From positions 1-62,402 of the forward strand of contig NZ_LZKI01000131.1 of the NCBI RefSeq assembly GCF_001672755.1: a DNA stretch of 62,402 nucleotides, in the 5' to 3' direction. This document shows, in pieces, positions 7,943 through 17,242 of this stretch (the stretch's first letter is position 1; the number at the start of each line of letters is the position of its first letter). The notes below the pieces were generated by a model, which saw nothing but the letters and a program-made list of their open reading frames with translations, ran no database searches and was not told where the DNA came from. The stretch comes from Mycobacterium colombiense. Its GTDB lineage: Bacteria > Actinomycetota > Actinomycetes > Mycobacteriales > Mycobacteriaceae. A program made the translations under genes and the position numbers.

Positions 7943-8159
7943 GAGCAGCCATCCGGTCGGGCAGAACGCCGGCGCTGACCAACTCGTCGTAGACCCGCTG
8001 CTGGTGCTCATCCAGATTCGAATACAGCATGTCGTACGCCTGGTCTTCCTCGCTCAGCGCAGCGATCGGGTCCCAGTCGTCACCCATTGCTTCGAACATC
8101 GCGCTGCGCCTACGCGCCTCGTCGAGGGTCAGGTCATAGGCAAAATCGAGGTCGGCCAT
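7929..8159 (-). CDS. DUF6400-like small acidic protein
   Basis: A 76-residue acidic protein. DFAYDLTLDEARRR near the start and YDMLYSNLDEHQQRVYDEL in the second half match what I remember of DUF6400 actinobacterial proteins. No catalytic residues are evident. ATG at 8159 follows GGGAG; in-frame Met codons further upstream (8189) lack a ribosome site. It overlaps the zinc-ribbon gene. Confidence 0.65.
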   Translation of the reverse strand: MADLDFAYDLTLDEARRRSAMFEAMGDDWDPIAALSEEDQAYDMLYSNLDEHQQRVYDELVSAGVLPDRMAARATD

Positions 8160-8392
8160 CGCGCTCCCAGCCATTGAATAGATATGCAAACGAACGGTCA
8201 GGATTCCCTAACTGACTCCGGTCAAGCTATGACCTACGTCACTGTCCCCGGTTGACGTTCGTCACACTCGGCGCCGAACACCGGCACCCACGAGCGCCGG
8301 TCGACGCGGCGACGACGACGCGAGGGGGGCAGCCCGCAGCAAGCCCGAAACCGGCCCGCGCGCCCCCGGCTCCCCTCCCGCCCGTCGCCGAC

Positions 8393-8412
8393 AATACGTC
8401 ACTGTGACGAAT
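8393..8412 (+). repeat. palindromic repeat, copy C
   Basis: Core identical to copy A, followed by ATGTCTGCAGGACAGGGC. It lies between the 3' end of the tesB-like gene and the promoter region of the DUF6400-like gene. A partial copy (TACGTCACTGT) is at 8235-8245. Confidence 0.8.
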
Positions 8413-8487
8413 ATGTCTGCAGGACAGGGCTTTTGAGGACTGCCGATGCTTGCCCGCCTAGCCCGATGAGACCACCGGGCCGGAGTC

Positions 8488-9315
8488 TCAGTCGGTGTCC
8501 GGCGGGAAGTACATCTCCTGCTTGACCGTGCAGACCAGGTCGCCGCTGCGGTTGAACATCGTCCCGCTCGCCAGCGCCAGGGAACCAGCGCTGCTCGACG
8601 ACGACCGGTCGTAGAGCAGCCAGTCCGACAGCGTGGCCGGCGCGTGGAACCACACCGAATGATCGCGCTGAGCCGACGCCCCGACACCACCGCGTGCGGC
8701 GTATGCCGGCTCGGTCAGCGTCACAGCCGACAGGTAGGCCACCAGGCTGGCGGTGAGCGCCGGATCATCGGGAACCTCGCCGTCGGGTCGCCACCACATC
8801 GGCGCCCGGGCGGGTGGCGCGACCTCGGTGTCGATGATCCGGCGCTCGAACCAGCGCAGGCTCGACCACCGCCCCGAAGCGCTCTCGTCGGACTCGGCCA
8901 GATGCGGCGCGACCCACGGCAGGGATTCCGGGCTGGACGCCTCTGGCATGGGTGGTTGATAGACGACCTGCCTGGGCGCGGAATCGGCGACCTTGAACGA
9001 CGACATCGCCTCCATCAGAATCTTGCCGTCCTGGCGCGCGGTGACCCGTCGCGCCGAAAACGTCCGGCCTTCTTGGAGGTCGACGACCTCGAAGTCCACC
9101 GGCCGGCGCGAATCGCCGGACCTCAGGAAGTACGTGTGGACGCTGTGCGGGATGCGACCCGGCGCGGTGTGGCTTGCCGCCAGCAAAGCCTGAGCGGAGA
9201 TATGGCCGCCCAGAATGTGGTTGGCGGGTGCAGGTAGTTGCCGCCCGACGAAGACCCACTGGTCGATCCTCTCGAGCTCCAAGGTGGCGAGCACGTCGCC
9301 CAACGAAGATGACAT
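8488..9315 (-). CDS. tesB: TesB-family acyl-CoA thioesterase II
   Basis: A 275-residue double-hotdog protein of the TesB type, expected to hydrolyse acyl-CoA thioesters in the cytosol. Visible are GGHISAQAL and HTYFLRSGDSRRPVDFEV in the first hotdog, and HSVWFHAPATLSDWLLY and CTVKQEMYF in the second. The active-site Gln is present, but the Asp of the usual YASD segment is replaced (YLSA), so catalysis may be altered. ATG at 9315 is chosen because family members start just before LGDVLATLELERID. It lies 26 bases downstream of the CobW gene in the same operon. Confidence 0.85.
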   Translation of the reverse strand: MSSSLGDVLATLELERIDQWVFVGRQLPAPANHILGGHISAQALLAASHTAPGRIPHSVHTYFLRSGDSRRPVDFEVVDLQEGRTFSARRVTARQDGKILMEAMSSFKVADSAPRQVVYQPPMPEASSPESLPWVAPHLAESDESASGRWSSLRWFERRIIDTEVAPPARAPMWWRPDGEVPDDPALTASLVAYLSAVTLTEPAYAARGGVGASAQRDHSVWFHAPATLSDWLLYDRSSSSSAGSLALASGTMFNRSGDLVCTVKQEMYFPPDTD

Positions 9316-9341
9316 CACGACGTATTTTGCCGGACCGCGTG

Positions 9342-10349
9342 TCACGCGCCGAGTCGCCGGTACCTCTGTAACCGCCGCAAGGCCTGCGCGGACGCCGCCC
9401 CGGACGCCGGCTGCAGCGCGTCGTCGAGTCGCGCACGGACGGCGTCGGTGTCGAGGTGCATCCCGATCGCCACCAGACAATTCGCGACGGACCCCGGGGG
9501 TGCCTTCCCGATGTCGACCGCGCTACCGACCAGGTTGACGACGTAGTCGCGCACGGTCGCGCGGTGGCGCACCGCCACAATGCCTTTCATCCTGAACACC
9601 TGCGACGGTGGATCTTCGAGGAGATCGAACAGGGCATCGGGGTCGACGCAGCCCGCGCTGCTGACGGTGACGGCATCGGCATGGACGTGGTCATGGTCGT
9701 GCTCGGGCTCCAGATCCAGAAACGAGAGCTGCCCAACCTCTCGGGGCGCGGCGGACGCGTCGAAGAGGAGTCCCGGGTCAATCCGCCCAGCCATTGTGCC
9801 GACGACATGTACGCGCGGATTGCGTTGTGCCGCCCGTTGCGTGACGCGTCCGACCACCGCCGACCGCTCATCCTCAGGAATCTGGTCGAGCTTGTTGACC
9901 ACGATCAGCGAAGCCGCACCGTAGCGCATCGGTGGCAGTGCGCCGCAGTCCACGGTGTCGAAGTGGTTCACGGCATCGACGACGTCGACAAGCCCGCCCG
10001 TCCGGACGCCGCGGATCTCACTGAAGCCGATGATCCGCGCGATCGCCACCGGGTCGGCCAGGCCGCTGGCCTCGACGACGATGGCATCGAGGCACCGGGC
10101 CGGGTCGGCGAGCTTGATCAGCGCTTCATCGAGCCCACCGTCGTCGGGCAGGCAACAGATGCATCCTCCGGCAATCGAGGCCGGCTCGTCGACCTGGCCG
10201 GCCACCAGACCGGCGTCGATGTTGATATCGCCGAAGTCGTTGACCACCACACCGATTCGTGTGCCAGGATGCCGCAGCAGGTGGTTGAGCAGCGTCGTCT
10301 TGCCGGCTCCGAGATGGCCGGTGAGCGCGATGACGGGTATCGCAGCCAA
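9342..10349 (-). CDS. CobW/COG0523 GTPase, metal chaperone family
   Basis: A 335-residue G3E GTPase. With the TTG start at 10349 the Walker A motif GHLGAGKTT falls at residues 11-19 and the metal-binding CxCC (GGCICC) at 61-66, followed by EASGLADP and NKLD (guanine specificity). A His-rich stretch ([10 protein letters not shown]) and a CobW C-terminal domain follow. COG0523 proteins load zinc, cobalt or other metals into client enzymes. The TTG is preceded by GGGGAGG and gives the usual short N-terminus; the open frame to 10478 would run through the tetR promoter. It is divergent from tetR. Confidence 0.85.
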   Translation of the reverse strand: MAAIPVIALTGHLGAGKTTLLNHLLRHPGTRIGVVVNDFGDINIDAGLVAGQVDEPASIAGGCICCLPDDGGLDEALIKLADPARCLDAIVVEASGLADPVAIARIIGFSEIRGVRTGGLVDVVDAVNHFDTVDCGALPPMRYGAASLIVVNKLDQIPEDERSAVVGRVTQRAAQRNPRVHVVGTMAGRIDPGLLFDASAAPREVGQLSFLDLEPEHDHDHVHADAVTVSSAGCVDPDALFDLLEDPPSQVFRMKGIVAVRHRATVRDYVVNLVGSAVDIGKAPPGSVANCLVAIGMHLDTDAVRARLDDALQPASGAASAQALRRLQRYRRLGA

Positions 10350-10425
10350 ACCCTTGCCCTCCCCATCGACATCCGGACATCCGATGTTAACCGCGGTCTC
10401 GAACGCCTCAGCGGCCGGTGGAGAG

Positions 10426-10447
10426 TAACAGAGCGCTCGCTCTGTTA
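10426..10447. promoter_or_regulatory. perfect 10+2+10 palindrome, TetR operator
   Basis: TAACAGAGCG-CT-CGCTCTGTTA lies 10 bases before the tetR start codon and in the shared divergent region with cobW. It probably serves autoregulation and control of cobW-tesB. TATAGT (10446-10451) could be the tetR -10 box, placing transcription start at or next to the ATG, that is a leaderless mRNA. Confidence 0.8.
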
Positions 10448-10457
10448 TAGTGGCCGC

Positions 10458-11078
10458 ATGCCACGCCCGCGTGTTCACGATCGCGACGTTGTGCTCGACG
10501 CCGTCGAGGACCTGGTGGCGCGGTCAGGCCCGACCGCGGTGACCATCCGGGCAATCAGCGCGGCGGTGGGTATGTCCAACGGCGCTGTCTATCACACGTT
10601 TACGTCGCGTGGCGGCCTGATGGGCCAGGCTTGGCTGCGGGCCGGTCAGCGCTTTTTGGCGGTGCAGACTGCGTTGGCCGACGAAGCGATGACAGGTGGT
10701 GGCGGTCCCCTCGAGGCCGTGGTCGCCGCCGCCGACGCGGCGGTGGTGTTCGCCCAGCAGTATCCCGGCTCATCGGCCCTCGTGCTGCGCGTACGCCGCG
10801 AGGAAGTGCTCGCCGACGACGTTCCCGACGACGTTGCCGAGGAGCTGCGCCGTCTCGACAAGCTTCTCGTCGCGTTGATGGTGCGGCTTGCCATCGCAGT
10901 CTGGGACCGCAAAGACGCGGCGGCGGTGGACGCGATAACGAGCTGTGTCGTCGACCTGCCCACCGCGCTACTACTGCGTCGCGACCGGCTAGGGAGTGTC
11001 ACCGCGCGCACGCAACTGCACGCGGCCGTACGCGCCGTGCTGACGGTAGGGCCCCCACCCCGACAGCGGCGCGGCTGA
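10458..11078 (+). CDS. TetR-family regulator
   Basis: A 206-residue TetR repressor. The helix-turn-helix occupies residues ~25-55 ([22 protein letters not shown]), followed by an all-helical ligand domain without a recognisable ligand signature. ATG at 10458 is seven bases from a TATAGT -10-like box. The 22-bp palindrome just upstream is the likely operator. It is divergent from cobW-tesB and 40 bases ahead of the enoyl-CoA hydratase gene, so it may control either side. Confidence 0.9.
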   Translation: MPRPRVHDRDVVLDAVEDLVARSGPTAVTIRAISAAVGMSNGAVYHTFTSRGGLMGQAWLRAGQRFLAVQTALADEAMTGGGGPLEAVVAAADAAVVFAQQYPGSSALVLRVRREEVLADDVPDDVAEELRRLDKLLVALMVRLAIAVWDRKDAAAVDAITSCVVDLPTALLLRRDRLGSVTARTQLHAAVRAVLTVGPPPRQRRG

Positions 11079-11118
11079 CGAATCATTCTGACTACCAGCG
11101 CAACTCAGGAGGTAACAC

Positions 11119-11790
11119 ATGACACTGACATTGGACTACGCGGACAAAATCGCCATCGTCCGCTTAGGCGAGGACGAGAACCGTTTCTCCCCTACCTTTC
11201 TGGATGACATCGATGATGCGCTCAACCAAGCCGTCTCCGACGGCGCCCAGGGACTGATCACAAGCGCCGGCGGAAAGTTCTACTCCAACGGCCTGGATCT
11301 GGAATGGCTGGGCGCTCACACCGACCAGGGGCAGTGGTACATCGCCCGGGTGCACCAACTGCTCGCACGCATGCTGACCCTGCCGATACCCACCGCGGCC
11401 GCGGTGGTGGGTCACGCGTTCGGTGCCGGCGCGATGCTGGCCGTCGCGCACGACTTTCGCGTGATGCGCGCCGACCGCGGGTACTTCTGTTTTCCCGAGG
11501 TAGACATCCGCATCCCGTTCAACCCCGGCATGGCCGCGCTGATCCAATCCAAACTCGCGCCCCGCGCCGCCGTCGCTTCGATGACCACCGGCCGACGTTT
11601 CAGCGGCCCCGACGCGGAAGAATTCGGCATCGTCGACGCCGTCTGCCCCGAGGACGCGGTCACCGATACCGCCGTCGACATGCTGCGACCGCTGCACGGC
11701 AAGGATCCGGGCACGCTGGGGGCGATCAAACAGACCATGTTCGGTCACGTGGTGCGCGCACTGATCGATGACGCGAACGAGTCGCAATAA
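11119..11790 (+). CDS. enoyl-CoA hydratase/isomerase family protein
   Basis: A 223-residue crotonase-fold protein. The oxyanion-hole segments are SAGGKFYSNGLDLEWL (residues ~54-70) and GHAFGAGAMLA (~98-108). The short length and LDLEW pattern resemble the delta3,delta2-enoyl-CoA isomerase-like branch more than canonical hydratases. A hydratase Glu pair is not clearly present, so isomerase or another crotonase reaction is possible. It has a strong AGGAGGT ribosome site, follows tetR, and precedes an esterase gene. Confidence 0.85.
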   Translation: MTLTLDYADKIAIVRLGEDENRFSPTFLDDIDDALNQAVSDGAQGLITSAGGKFYSNGLDLEWLGAHTDQGQWYIARVHQLLARMLTLPIPTAAAVVGHAFGAGAMLAVAHDFRVMRADRGYFCFPEVDIRIPFNPGMAALIQSKLAPRAAVASMTTGRRFSGPDAEEFGIVDAVCPEDAVTDTAVDMLRPLHGKDPGTLGAIKQTMFGHVVRALIDDANESQ

Positions 11791-11863
11791 CTGCCCCTGG
11801 ACACTAAGCCCGTTCCTGTATGGTCAGCGATGTCTGCCGGCGCAAGGGAACAGGGGCTTTTCG

Positions 11864-12790
11864 ATGGCAAACAGGCTCCCCGACAACGCCTTCACGTCCC
11901 CACAAGTTCTGGACCCCGGCCTTCGCAAGGTCGCGCGATTCGTGCCGCGCGGCTATGCCCTGTACCGCGGTATGAAGTTTCAGCGTGCCGTCATGAACTT
12001 GATGGGCAATGCGGGACGCCTCCGCAACGTGCCCGTCGCCACCGTCAACGCGCACGTCACCGTCCGTCTGCATCGCCCGGCCGGCCTTCCCGATCACGCA
12101 CCCGCGCTGCTGTGGATCCACGGTGGCGGGACCCTCATGGGGCACGCGGCCCAGGACGATAAGTACCTGCGCAAGCTGTCTCACCGCACCGGGTTCGCGA
12201 TTGCGGCGGTAGAACACCGGTTGGCACCCGAACACCCCTACCCGATACCGGTCGAGGACTGTTATGCCGCCCTGCTGTGGCTGGCCCGCCAGCCGTGGGT
12301 GGACCCGGACCGGGTCGCCATCGGCGGCGCCAGTGCCGGTGGGCATTTCGCGGCCGCGGTCGCCCAGCGGGCGCTTGACCGCGACGACGTCCGAATCGCT
12401 TTCCAAATGCTGGTCTATCCGATGCTCGACGATCGCACCGGCGCCAAGCGCGACGGCCCCAGGCGCATCATGTGGACCGAATCCGACAATCAACTGGCCT
12501 GGCAGTGGTACCTCAACGGGGCCGATCCCGAAGAGGCGGCACCGGCTCGCCGGAAAGACTTATCGGGTCTTCCGCCCGCCTGGATCGGAGTCGGAACCCT
12601 GGACCTCTTCTATCAGGAGAGCCTCGAGTACGCGCGACGCCTGCGCGAGGCAGGCGTGCCGGTGCACGAGGAGATCGTCCCGGGCGCGTTTCACGCGTTC
12701 GATCAGATCGCGGAGAAGGCGCCGATATCGACGCGGTTCTTCGAAAGCCAATGCGATTACCTGCGGGGCGCGCTTACTCCCAGCGGATGA
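11864..12790 (+). CDS. HSL-type alpha/beta hydrolase (Lip family)
   Basis: A 308-residue esterase of the hormone-sensitive-lipase group, as in mycobacterial LipH/LipN-type proteins. The oxyanion motif HGGG is at residues ~85-88, the nucleophile elbow GASAGG at ~157, the acid Asp in GTLDLF at ~247, and the base His in PGAFHAFD at ~277. No signal peptide is seen, so it is probably cytosolic. ATG at 11864 follows CAGGGGC; the longer open frame starts inside the preceding gene. Confidence 0.9.
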   Translation: MANRLPDNAFTSPQVLDPGLRKVARFVPRGYALYRGMKFQRAVMNLMGNAGRLRNVPVATVNAHVTVRLHRPAGLPDHAPALLWIHGGGTLMGHAAQDDKYLRKLSHRTGFAIAAVEHRLAPEHPYPIPVEDCYAALLWLARQPWVDPDRVAIGGASAGGHFAAAVAQRALDRDDVRIAFQMLVYPMLDDRTGAKRDGPRRIMWTESDNQLAWQWYLNGADPEEAAPARRKDLSGLPPAWIGVGTLDLFYQESLEYARRLREAGVPVHEEIVPGAFHAFDQIAEKAPISTRFFESQCDYLRGALTPSG

Positions 12791-12977
12791 CCGCCATCAT
12801 TCAGCCCATCATCCGCCGCACGCAGCCGAATTACGTTATGCGACAACGGCTTGTGCCCCGATGTCGGGTTAGCCGGCGCGTCGCCTCGGCCACTGGGCTC
12901 GACCGGCCGATCTTTGCTGCCGGGCGTGACGGACGACGCCGTCGCCCCCGAACTCGGCACCTTTTGGGTGCAAAGTG

Positions 12978-12991
12978 TGCACAACGTGCAA
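12978..12991. promoter_or_regulatory. TTGCA-N5-TGCA operator upstream of tetR
   Basis: On the minus strand, TTGCACGTTGTGCA ends four bases before the tetR start codon, inside a cluster of GTGCA direct repeats (12968-12991). The same TTGCA-N5-TGCA pattern recurs at 13633, between tetR and mmpS. Confidence 0.55.
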
Positions 12992-12995
12992 CTAT

Positions 12996-13610
12996 ATGGG
13001 CATGGGCAATCCCGTGGGGCTACGCGAGCGCCGTCGACGCCAGACGAGCGCCGACATTCGCGACGCCGCGGTGCGCCTCACGCTGCAACGCGGATTCGAC
13101 AAGGTCACCGTCGACGAGATCTGTGCCGAAGCCGGAATCGCCACGCGAACGTTCTTCAACTACTTCCCCAATAAGGAATCCGCGCTCGCCTACGGCCCCT
13201 CGGACATACCTCCCGAACTGGTGGCGGACTTCGTCGCCGCAGGTCCTGCCCCCTACTCGGTGGTGCTGGCGGAGCTGATCACTCTGGCCGCACACCACCT
13301 CCGCGACGTGCCGCCGCAACGCGAACACGCGGCCCACATGCTGGAACTCGCCAAGACCTCTCCCGCCGTGTTGGCGGCGTTCCTCGCCGACTTGGAGCGG
13401 TTTCAAAAGCAGCTGACCGACATCATCGTGCGTCGCCAGGCGATGAAGCCGGACGACGAGATGGCGGCGTTGATCTCCGCACTGGCGCTGACGGCGGTGC
13501 GTTCCGGCATCGAGAGGTGGGCCAGCGGGGAGGCAAATGAAACCGCCGACACGCCGATGCCCTATGTTGAGCGTGCCGCGGCGCTGGTCAACAGCATCTT
13601 CACAAAGTGA
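12996..13610 (+). CDS. TetR-family regulator of the mmpS-mmpL locus
   Basis: A 204-residue TetR protein. The DNA-binding domain is at residues ~10-55, with VTVDEICAEAGIATRTFFNYFPNK giving the HTH and the family FFNYF signature. It sits directly upstream of mmpS-mmpL in the same orientation, as a TetR gene does near mmpS4/mmpL4 in M. tuberculosis. ATG at 12996 or 13002 (MGMGNPVGL) is likely, with a TATATG context and no ribosome site, suggesting leaderless translation. Similar half-sites before and after the gene suggest it controls itself and mmpS-mmpL. Confidence 0.85.
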   Translation: MGMGNPVGLRERRRRQTSADIRDAAVRLTLQRGFDKVTVDEICAEAGIATRTFFNYFPNKESALAYGPSDIPPELVADFVAAGPAPYSVVLAELITLAAHHLRDVPPQREHAAHMLELAKTSPAVLAAFLADLERFQKQLTDIIVRRQAMKPDDEMAALISALALTAVRSGIERWASGEANETADTPMPYVERAAALVNSIFTK

Positions 13611-13910
13611 CCTGAAACACCAGTAGCAAAAGTTGCATGCACTGCAAGATATGCACATTATGTACTATGCGCTGGTGGCGGTACCCGGGGAGGCTTGAGC
13701 AAGAAGGCGAGCCGGGTGTCGGTGCCGGGAACGTCAGCCGGTGTGGGTGGGCAGCATTCACCGCGCTCGGCGCTCCAGCGCGCGAACCGTAGCAATCGAC
13801 GTACTTCGTTGTTGAGCAATGCGACTTGTGGGCACTCACCCGCCCACGACCTCCGGTCGCGCAGACGCTGATCCACGTCACGACCGCGTGGCGGGGAAGG
13901 GACCACCTAG
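13611..13910. other. 300-bp tetR-mmpS intergenic region
   Basis: It holds the operator-like site at 13633-13646 and the presumed mmpS promoter. An 82-residue frame on the minus strand (13658-13906) has reasonable composition but no family I recognise. Confidence 0.5.
13633..13646. promoter_or_regulatory. TTGCA-N5-TGCA operator upstream of mmpS
   Basis: TTGCATGCACTGCA (palindrome TTGCA-TGCAC-TGCAA) matches the half-site spacing of the site in front of tetR. A further ATGCACAT lies at 13651. This is a likely repressor site for mmpS-mmpL. Confidence 0.55.
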
Positions 13911-14345
13911 GTGCAGATATCGAGACTTGTGCGCAACGCCTGGTTGCCGCTGTTGATCGTGGCGGTCCTGGTGGTCGGCGGCTTTGCGGTCGTCAGGGTG
14001 AAATCGTTTTTCGGTGCCCACGACACCGGCATCATGAGCAGCCCGCGGCTCGATGACTCGAAGCCGTTCAAGCCCAAGGTCGTCAAGTACGAGGTCTTCG
14101 GCTCGGCCAGCCAGGCCAACGTGAACTACTTGGACCTGTCCGCCGATCCGAGGCGGGTCGACGGCGCGCCGCTGCCGTGGACGCTGGTCCTGAGCACGAC
14201 CGCCCCCTCCGTCTTCCCGAACCTTTCGGCACAAAGCGATGGCAACTCCCTCGGCTGCCGCATCACGATCGATGACGAAGTCAAGGCCGAGAACATGACC
14301 AACGGCGTGCACGCCCTGACCTTCTGCTTGGTGAAATCCGCATGA
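13911..14345 (+). CDS. MmpS-family membrane accessory protein
   Basis: A 144-residue MmpS protein: one N-terminal transmembrane helix (residues ~11-30) and a periplasmic beta-sandwich ([11 protein letters not shown]...VNYLDL...PWTLVLSTT). MmpS proteins assist the paired MmpL transporter; MmpS4/MmpS5 are needed for siderophore export in M. tuberculosis. The start is GTG, with GGGAAGGG upstream. The stop overlaps the mmpL start by four bases (ATGA), so translation is coupled. Confidence 0.92.
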   Translation: MQISRLVRNAWLPLLIVAVLVVGGFAVVRVKSFFGAHDTGIMSSPRLDDSKPFKPKVVKYEVFGSASQANVNYLDLSADPRRVDGAPLPWTLVLSTTAPSVFPNLSAQSDGNSLGCRITIDDEVKAENMTNGVHALTFCLVKSA

Positions 14346-17242
14346 GCACAACAGTCGACGACACCCGAACCGACACCATCCCCGTCGTCAAAGAACCCGT
14401 GCATGACAAGATCCCCCGGATCATCCGCACCTTGGCCGTGCCGATCATCCTGGGCTGGATCGCGATCATCGCGGTGCTGAATGTCGTCGTTCCGCAGCTG
14501 GACGAGGTCGGCAAGATGCGTTCGGTGTCAATGGCACCCGACGATGCGCAATCGGTGGTCGCGACCAAGCGCATGGGCGCGATATTCAACGAGTACAAGT
14601 CCAACAGCTCGGTGATGATCGTCCTCGAGGGCCAGAATCCCCTCGGTGCCGACGCGCACGCCTACTACGACCAGATCGTCAAGAAGCTCGACGCCGACAC
14701 CAAACACGTTGAACACGTTCAGGATATGTGGAGCGATCCACTGACCGGGGCGGGCGCGCAAAGCAATGACGGCAAGGCCGCCTACGTCCAGGTTTACCTC
14801 GCCGGTAACCAGGGCGAGGCCCTGGCCAACGAGTCGGTGGAATCCGTCCAGAAGATCGTCAAGAGCGTGCAGCCCCCCAAGGGGGTCAAGGCCTATGTCA
14901 CCGGGCCCGCGGCGCTGTCAGCGGATCAGCACACCGCCGGCGACCGCAGCCTGCAGCTCATCACGGCGGCCACGTTCACCGTCATCATCGGCATGCTGCT
15001 GTTGGTCTATCGGTCGATCATCACCGTGCTGCTGACGCTGGTGATGGTGGTGCTCGAGCTGTCCGCCGCGCGGGGCATGGTCGCTTTCCTAGGCTACTTC
15101 AAAATCATTGGGCTCTCGACGTTCGCCACGAACCTGTTGGTCACCTTGGCGATCGCGGCCGCCACTGACTACGCGATCTTCTTGATAGGCCGATATCAGG
15201 AAGCCCGGGCCATCGGCGAGACCCGCGAAGAGGCGTACTACACCATGTACAAGGGCACCGCCCACGTGGTGCTCGGATCGGGTATGACCATCGCCGGCGC
15301 GACATTCTGCCTGCACTTCACCAACCTGCCGTATTTCCAGACGCTGGGTATTCCGCTGGCCATCGGCATGGTGGTCGTGGTCGGCGCGGCGCTGACGCTG
15401 GGTCCCGCGGTCATCTCGGTGGCGACGCGCTTTGGTAAGACACTCGAACCCAAACGGACGCAACGGATTCGCGGGTGGCGCAAGATCGGCGCGCTCGTCG
15501 TCCGCTGGCCCGGCCCGATCCTGGTGCTGACCATCGGGATCGCGCTGGTGGGCCTGCTGACCCTGCCGGGCTATCGCACCAACTACAACGACCGCAACTA
15601 CCTACCCGCGGACCTGCCCGCGAACGAGGGTTACGCGGCCGCGGACCGGCACTTCTCCCAGGCGCGGATGAATCCCGAAGTGTTGATGATCGAAAGCGAT
15701 CACGATCTGCGGAACTCGGCCGACTTCCTGGTGATCGACAAGATCGCCAAGACGATCTTCCGGGTGCCGGGAATCGGTCGCGTGCAAGCCATCACCCGTC
15801 CGCAGGGCACGCCGATCGAGCACACCTCGATCCCGTTCCAGATCAGCATGCAGGGCGTCACCCAGCAGATGAACCAGAAGTACCAGGAAGATCAGATGGC
15901 CGACATGCTGCATCAGGCCGACATGATGCAGACGACCATCGAGAGCATGGAAAAGATGTCGAGCATCACCGTGCAGATGTCGAACGACATGCACCAGATG
16001 GTCAAGAAGATGCACGACATGACCATCGACATCAACGAATTGCGCGATCATATGGCGGATTTCGAGGACTTCTTCCGTCCGATCCGCAGCTACCTGTACT
16101 GGGAGAAGCACTGCTACGACATCCCGGTGTGCTGGTCGCTCCGCTCGGTCTTCGACGGCCTCGACGGCATCGACACGATGACCGACGACATCCAGAGCCT
16201 GCTGCCGATCATGGATCATCTCGACACGCTGATGCCCCAGATGGTGGCGCTGATGCCCTCCATGATCGAGAACATGAAGGCCATGAAAACGACGATGCTG
16301 ACCATGTATTCGACCCAGAAGGGTCTGCAGGATCAGCAGAACGAGGCGCAGAAGAACTCCAACGCGATGGGGAAGGCGTTCGACGCCTCCAAGAACGACG
16401 ACTCGTTCTACCTGCCCCCGGAGACGTTCAACAACGCCGAATTCAAGAAGGGCATGAAGAACTTCATCTCCCCCGACGGTCACGCCGTGCGCTTCATCAT
16501 CAGCCACGACGGCGATCCGATGTCGCAGGAAGGCATTTCGCACATCCCCCTGATCAAGAAGGCCGCCTACGAAGCGCTGAAGGGCACGCCGCTGGAGGGC
16601 TCGAAGATCTACCTCGCGGGTACCGCGTCGATCTACAAAGACCTCAGCGACGGAAATACCTACGACCTGTTGATCGCCGGGATCGCTTCGCTGTGCCTGA
16701 TTTTCATCATCATGCTGATCATCACGCGAGGCGTGGTGGCATCGGCGGTCATCGTGGGAACCGTCTTGCTCTCGCTGGGAGCGTCCTTCGGGCTTTCAGT
16801 ACTGATCTGGCAGCACCTGATCGGCATCGAGTTGCACTGGATGGTGCTCGCGATGTCGGTCATCATCCTGCTGGCCGTCGGCGCCGACTACAACCTGCTG
16901 CTGGTCGCCCGGTTCAAGGAGGAGATCCACGCCGGCCTGAACACCGGCATCATCCGGTCGATGGGCGGCACCGGTTCGGTGGTGACTTCGGCGGGGCTGG
17001 TGTTCGCCTTCACGATGATGACGATGGCGGTCAGCCAGCTGACGGTCATCGGGCAGGTCGGCACCACGATCGGATTGGGTCTGCTGTTCGACACGCTGAT
17101 CGTGCGGTCGCTGATGACACCGTCCATTGCCGCGCTGCTGGGCAAGTGGTTCTGGTGGCCGCAACGGGTCCGTCAGCGTCCGGTTCCGTCACCCTGGCCG
17201 CAGCCGGCCAAGGAACGCGAATCGGTAACCGCCGCTACGTAA
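14342..17242 (+). CDS. MmpL-family RND transporter (MmpL4/5-like)
   Basis: A 966-residue RND transporter with 12 predicted helices. The proton-relay Asp-Tyr motifs lie in transmembrane segments at D276 ([12 protein letters not shown]) and D849 ([12 protein letters not shown]). A long Met-rich helical hairpin (residues ~505-675) carries Cys591 and Cys597 near its tip, as in the coiled-coil extension of MmpL4/MmpL5. That subgroup exports mycobactin-type siderophores, glycopeptidolipid precursors or drugs; the substrate here is unknown. Length matches MmpL4 (about 967). The end overlaps the convergent fabG3 gene by eight bases. Confidence 0.92.
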   Translation: MSTTVDDTRTDTIPVVKEPVHDKIPRIIRTLAVPIILGWIAIIAVLNVVVPQLDEVGKMRSVSMAPDDAQSVVATKRMGAIFNEYKSNSSVMIVLEGQNPLGADAHAYYDQIVKKLDADTKHVEHVQDMWSDPLTGAGAQSNDGKAAYVQVYLAGNQGEALANESVESVQKIVKSVQPPKGVKAYVTGPAALSADQHTAGDRSLQLITAATFTVIIGMLLLVYRSIITVLLTLVMVVLELSAARGMVAFLGYFKIIGLSTFATNLLVTLAIAAATDYAIFLIGRYQEARAIGETREEAYYTMYKGTAHVVLGSGMTIAGATFCLHFTNLPYFQTLGIPLAIGMVVVVGAALTLGPAVISVATRFGKTLEPKRTQRIRGWRKIGALVVRWPGPILVLTIGIALVGLLTLPGYRTNYNDRNYLPADLPANEGYAAADRHFSQARMNPEVLMIESDHDLRNSADFLVIDKIAKTIFRVPGIGRVQAITRPQGTPIEHTSIPFQISMQGVTQQMNQKYQEDQMADMLHQADMMQTTIESMEKMSSITVQMSNDMHQMVKKMHDMTIDINELRDHMADFEDFFRPIRSYLYWEKHCYDIPVCWSLRSVFDGLDGIDTMTDDIQSLLPIMDHLDTLMPQMVALMPSMIENMKAMKTTMLTMYSTQKGLQDQQNEAQKNSNAMGKAFDASKNDDSFYLPPETFNNAEFKKGMKNFISPDGHAVRFIISHDGDPMSQEGISHIPLIKKAAYEALKGTPLEGSKIYLAGTASIYKDLSDGNTYDLLIAGIASLCLIFIIMLIITRGVVASAVIVGTVLLSLGASFGLSVLIWQHLIGIELHWMVLAMSVIILLAVGADYNLLLVARFKEEIHAGLNTGIIRSMGGTGSVVTSAGLVFAFTMMTMAVSQLTVIGQVGTTIGLGLLFDTLIVRSLMTPSIAALLGKWFWWPQRVRQRPVPSPWPQPAKERESVTAAT

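Noticed and set aside
9456..10457. Long N-terminal extension of the tetR gene at 10458
   Set aside because: The extension runs antisense to cobW; the TetR domain starts at the ATG at 10458, next to its own promoter and operator.
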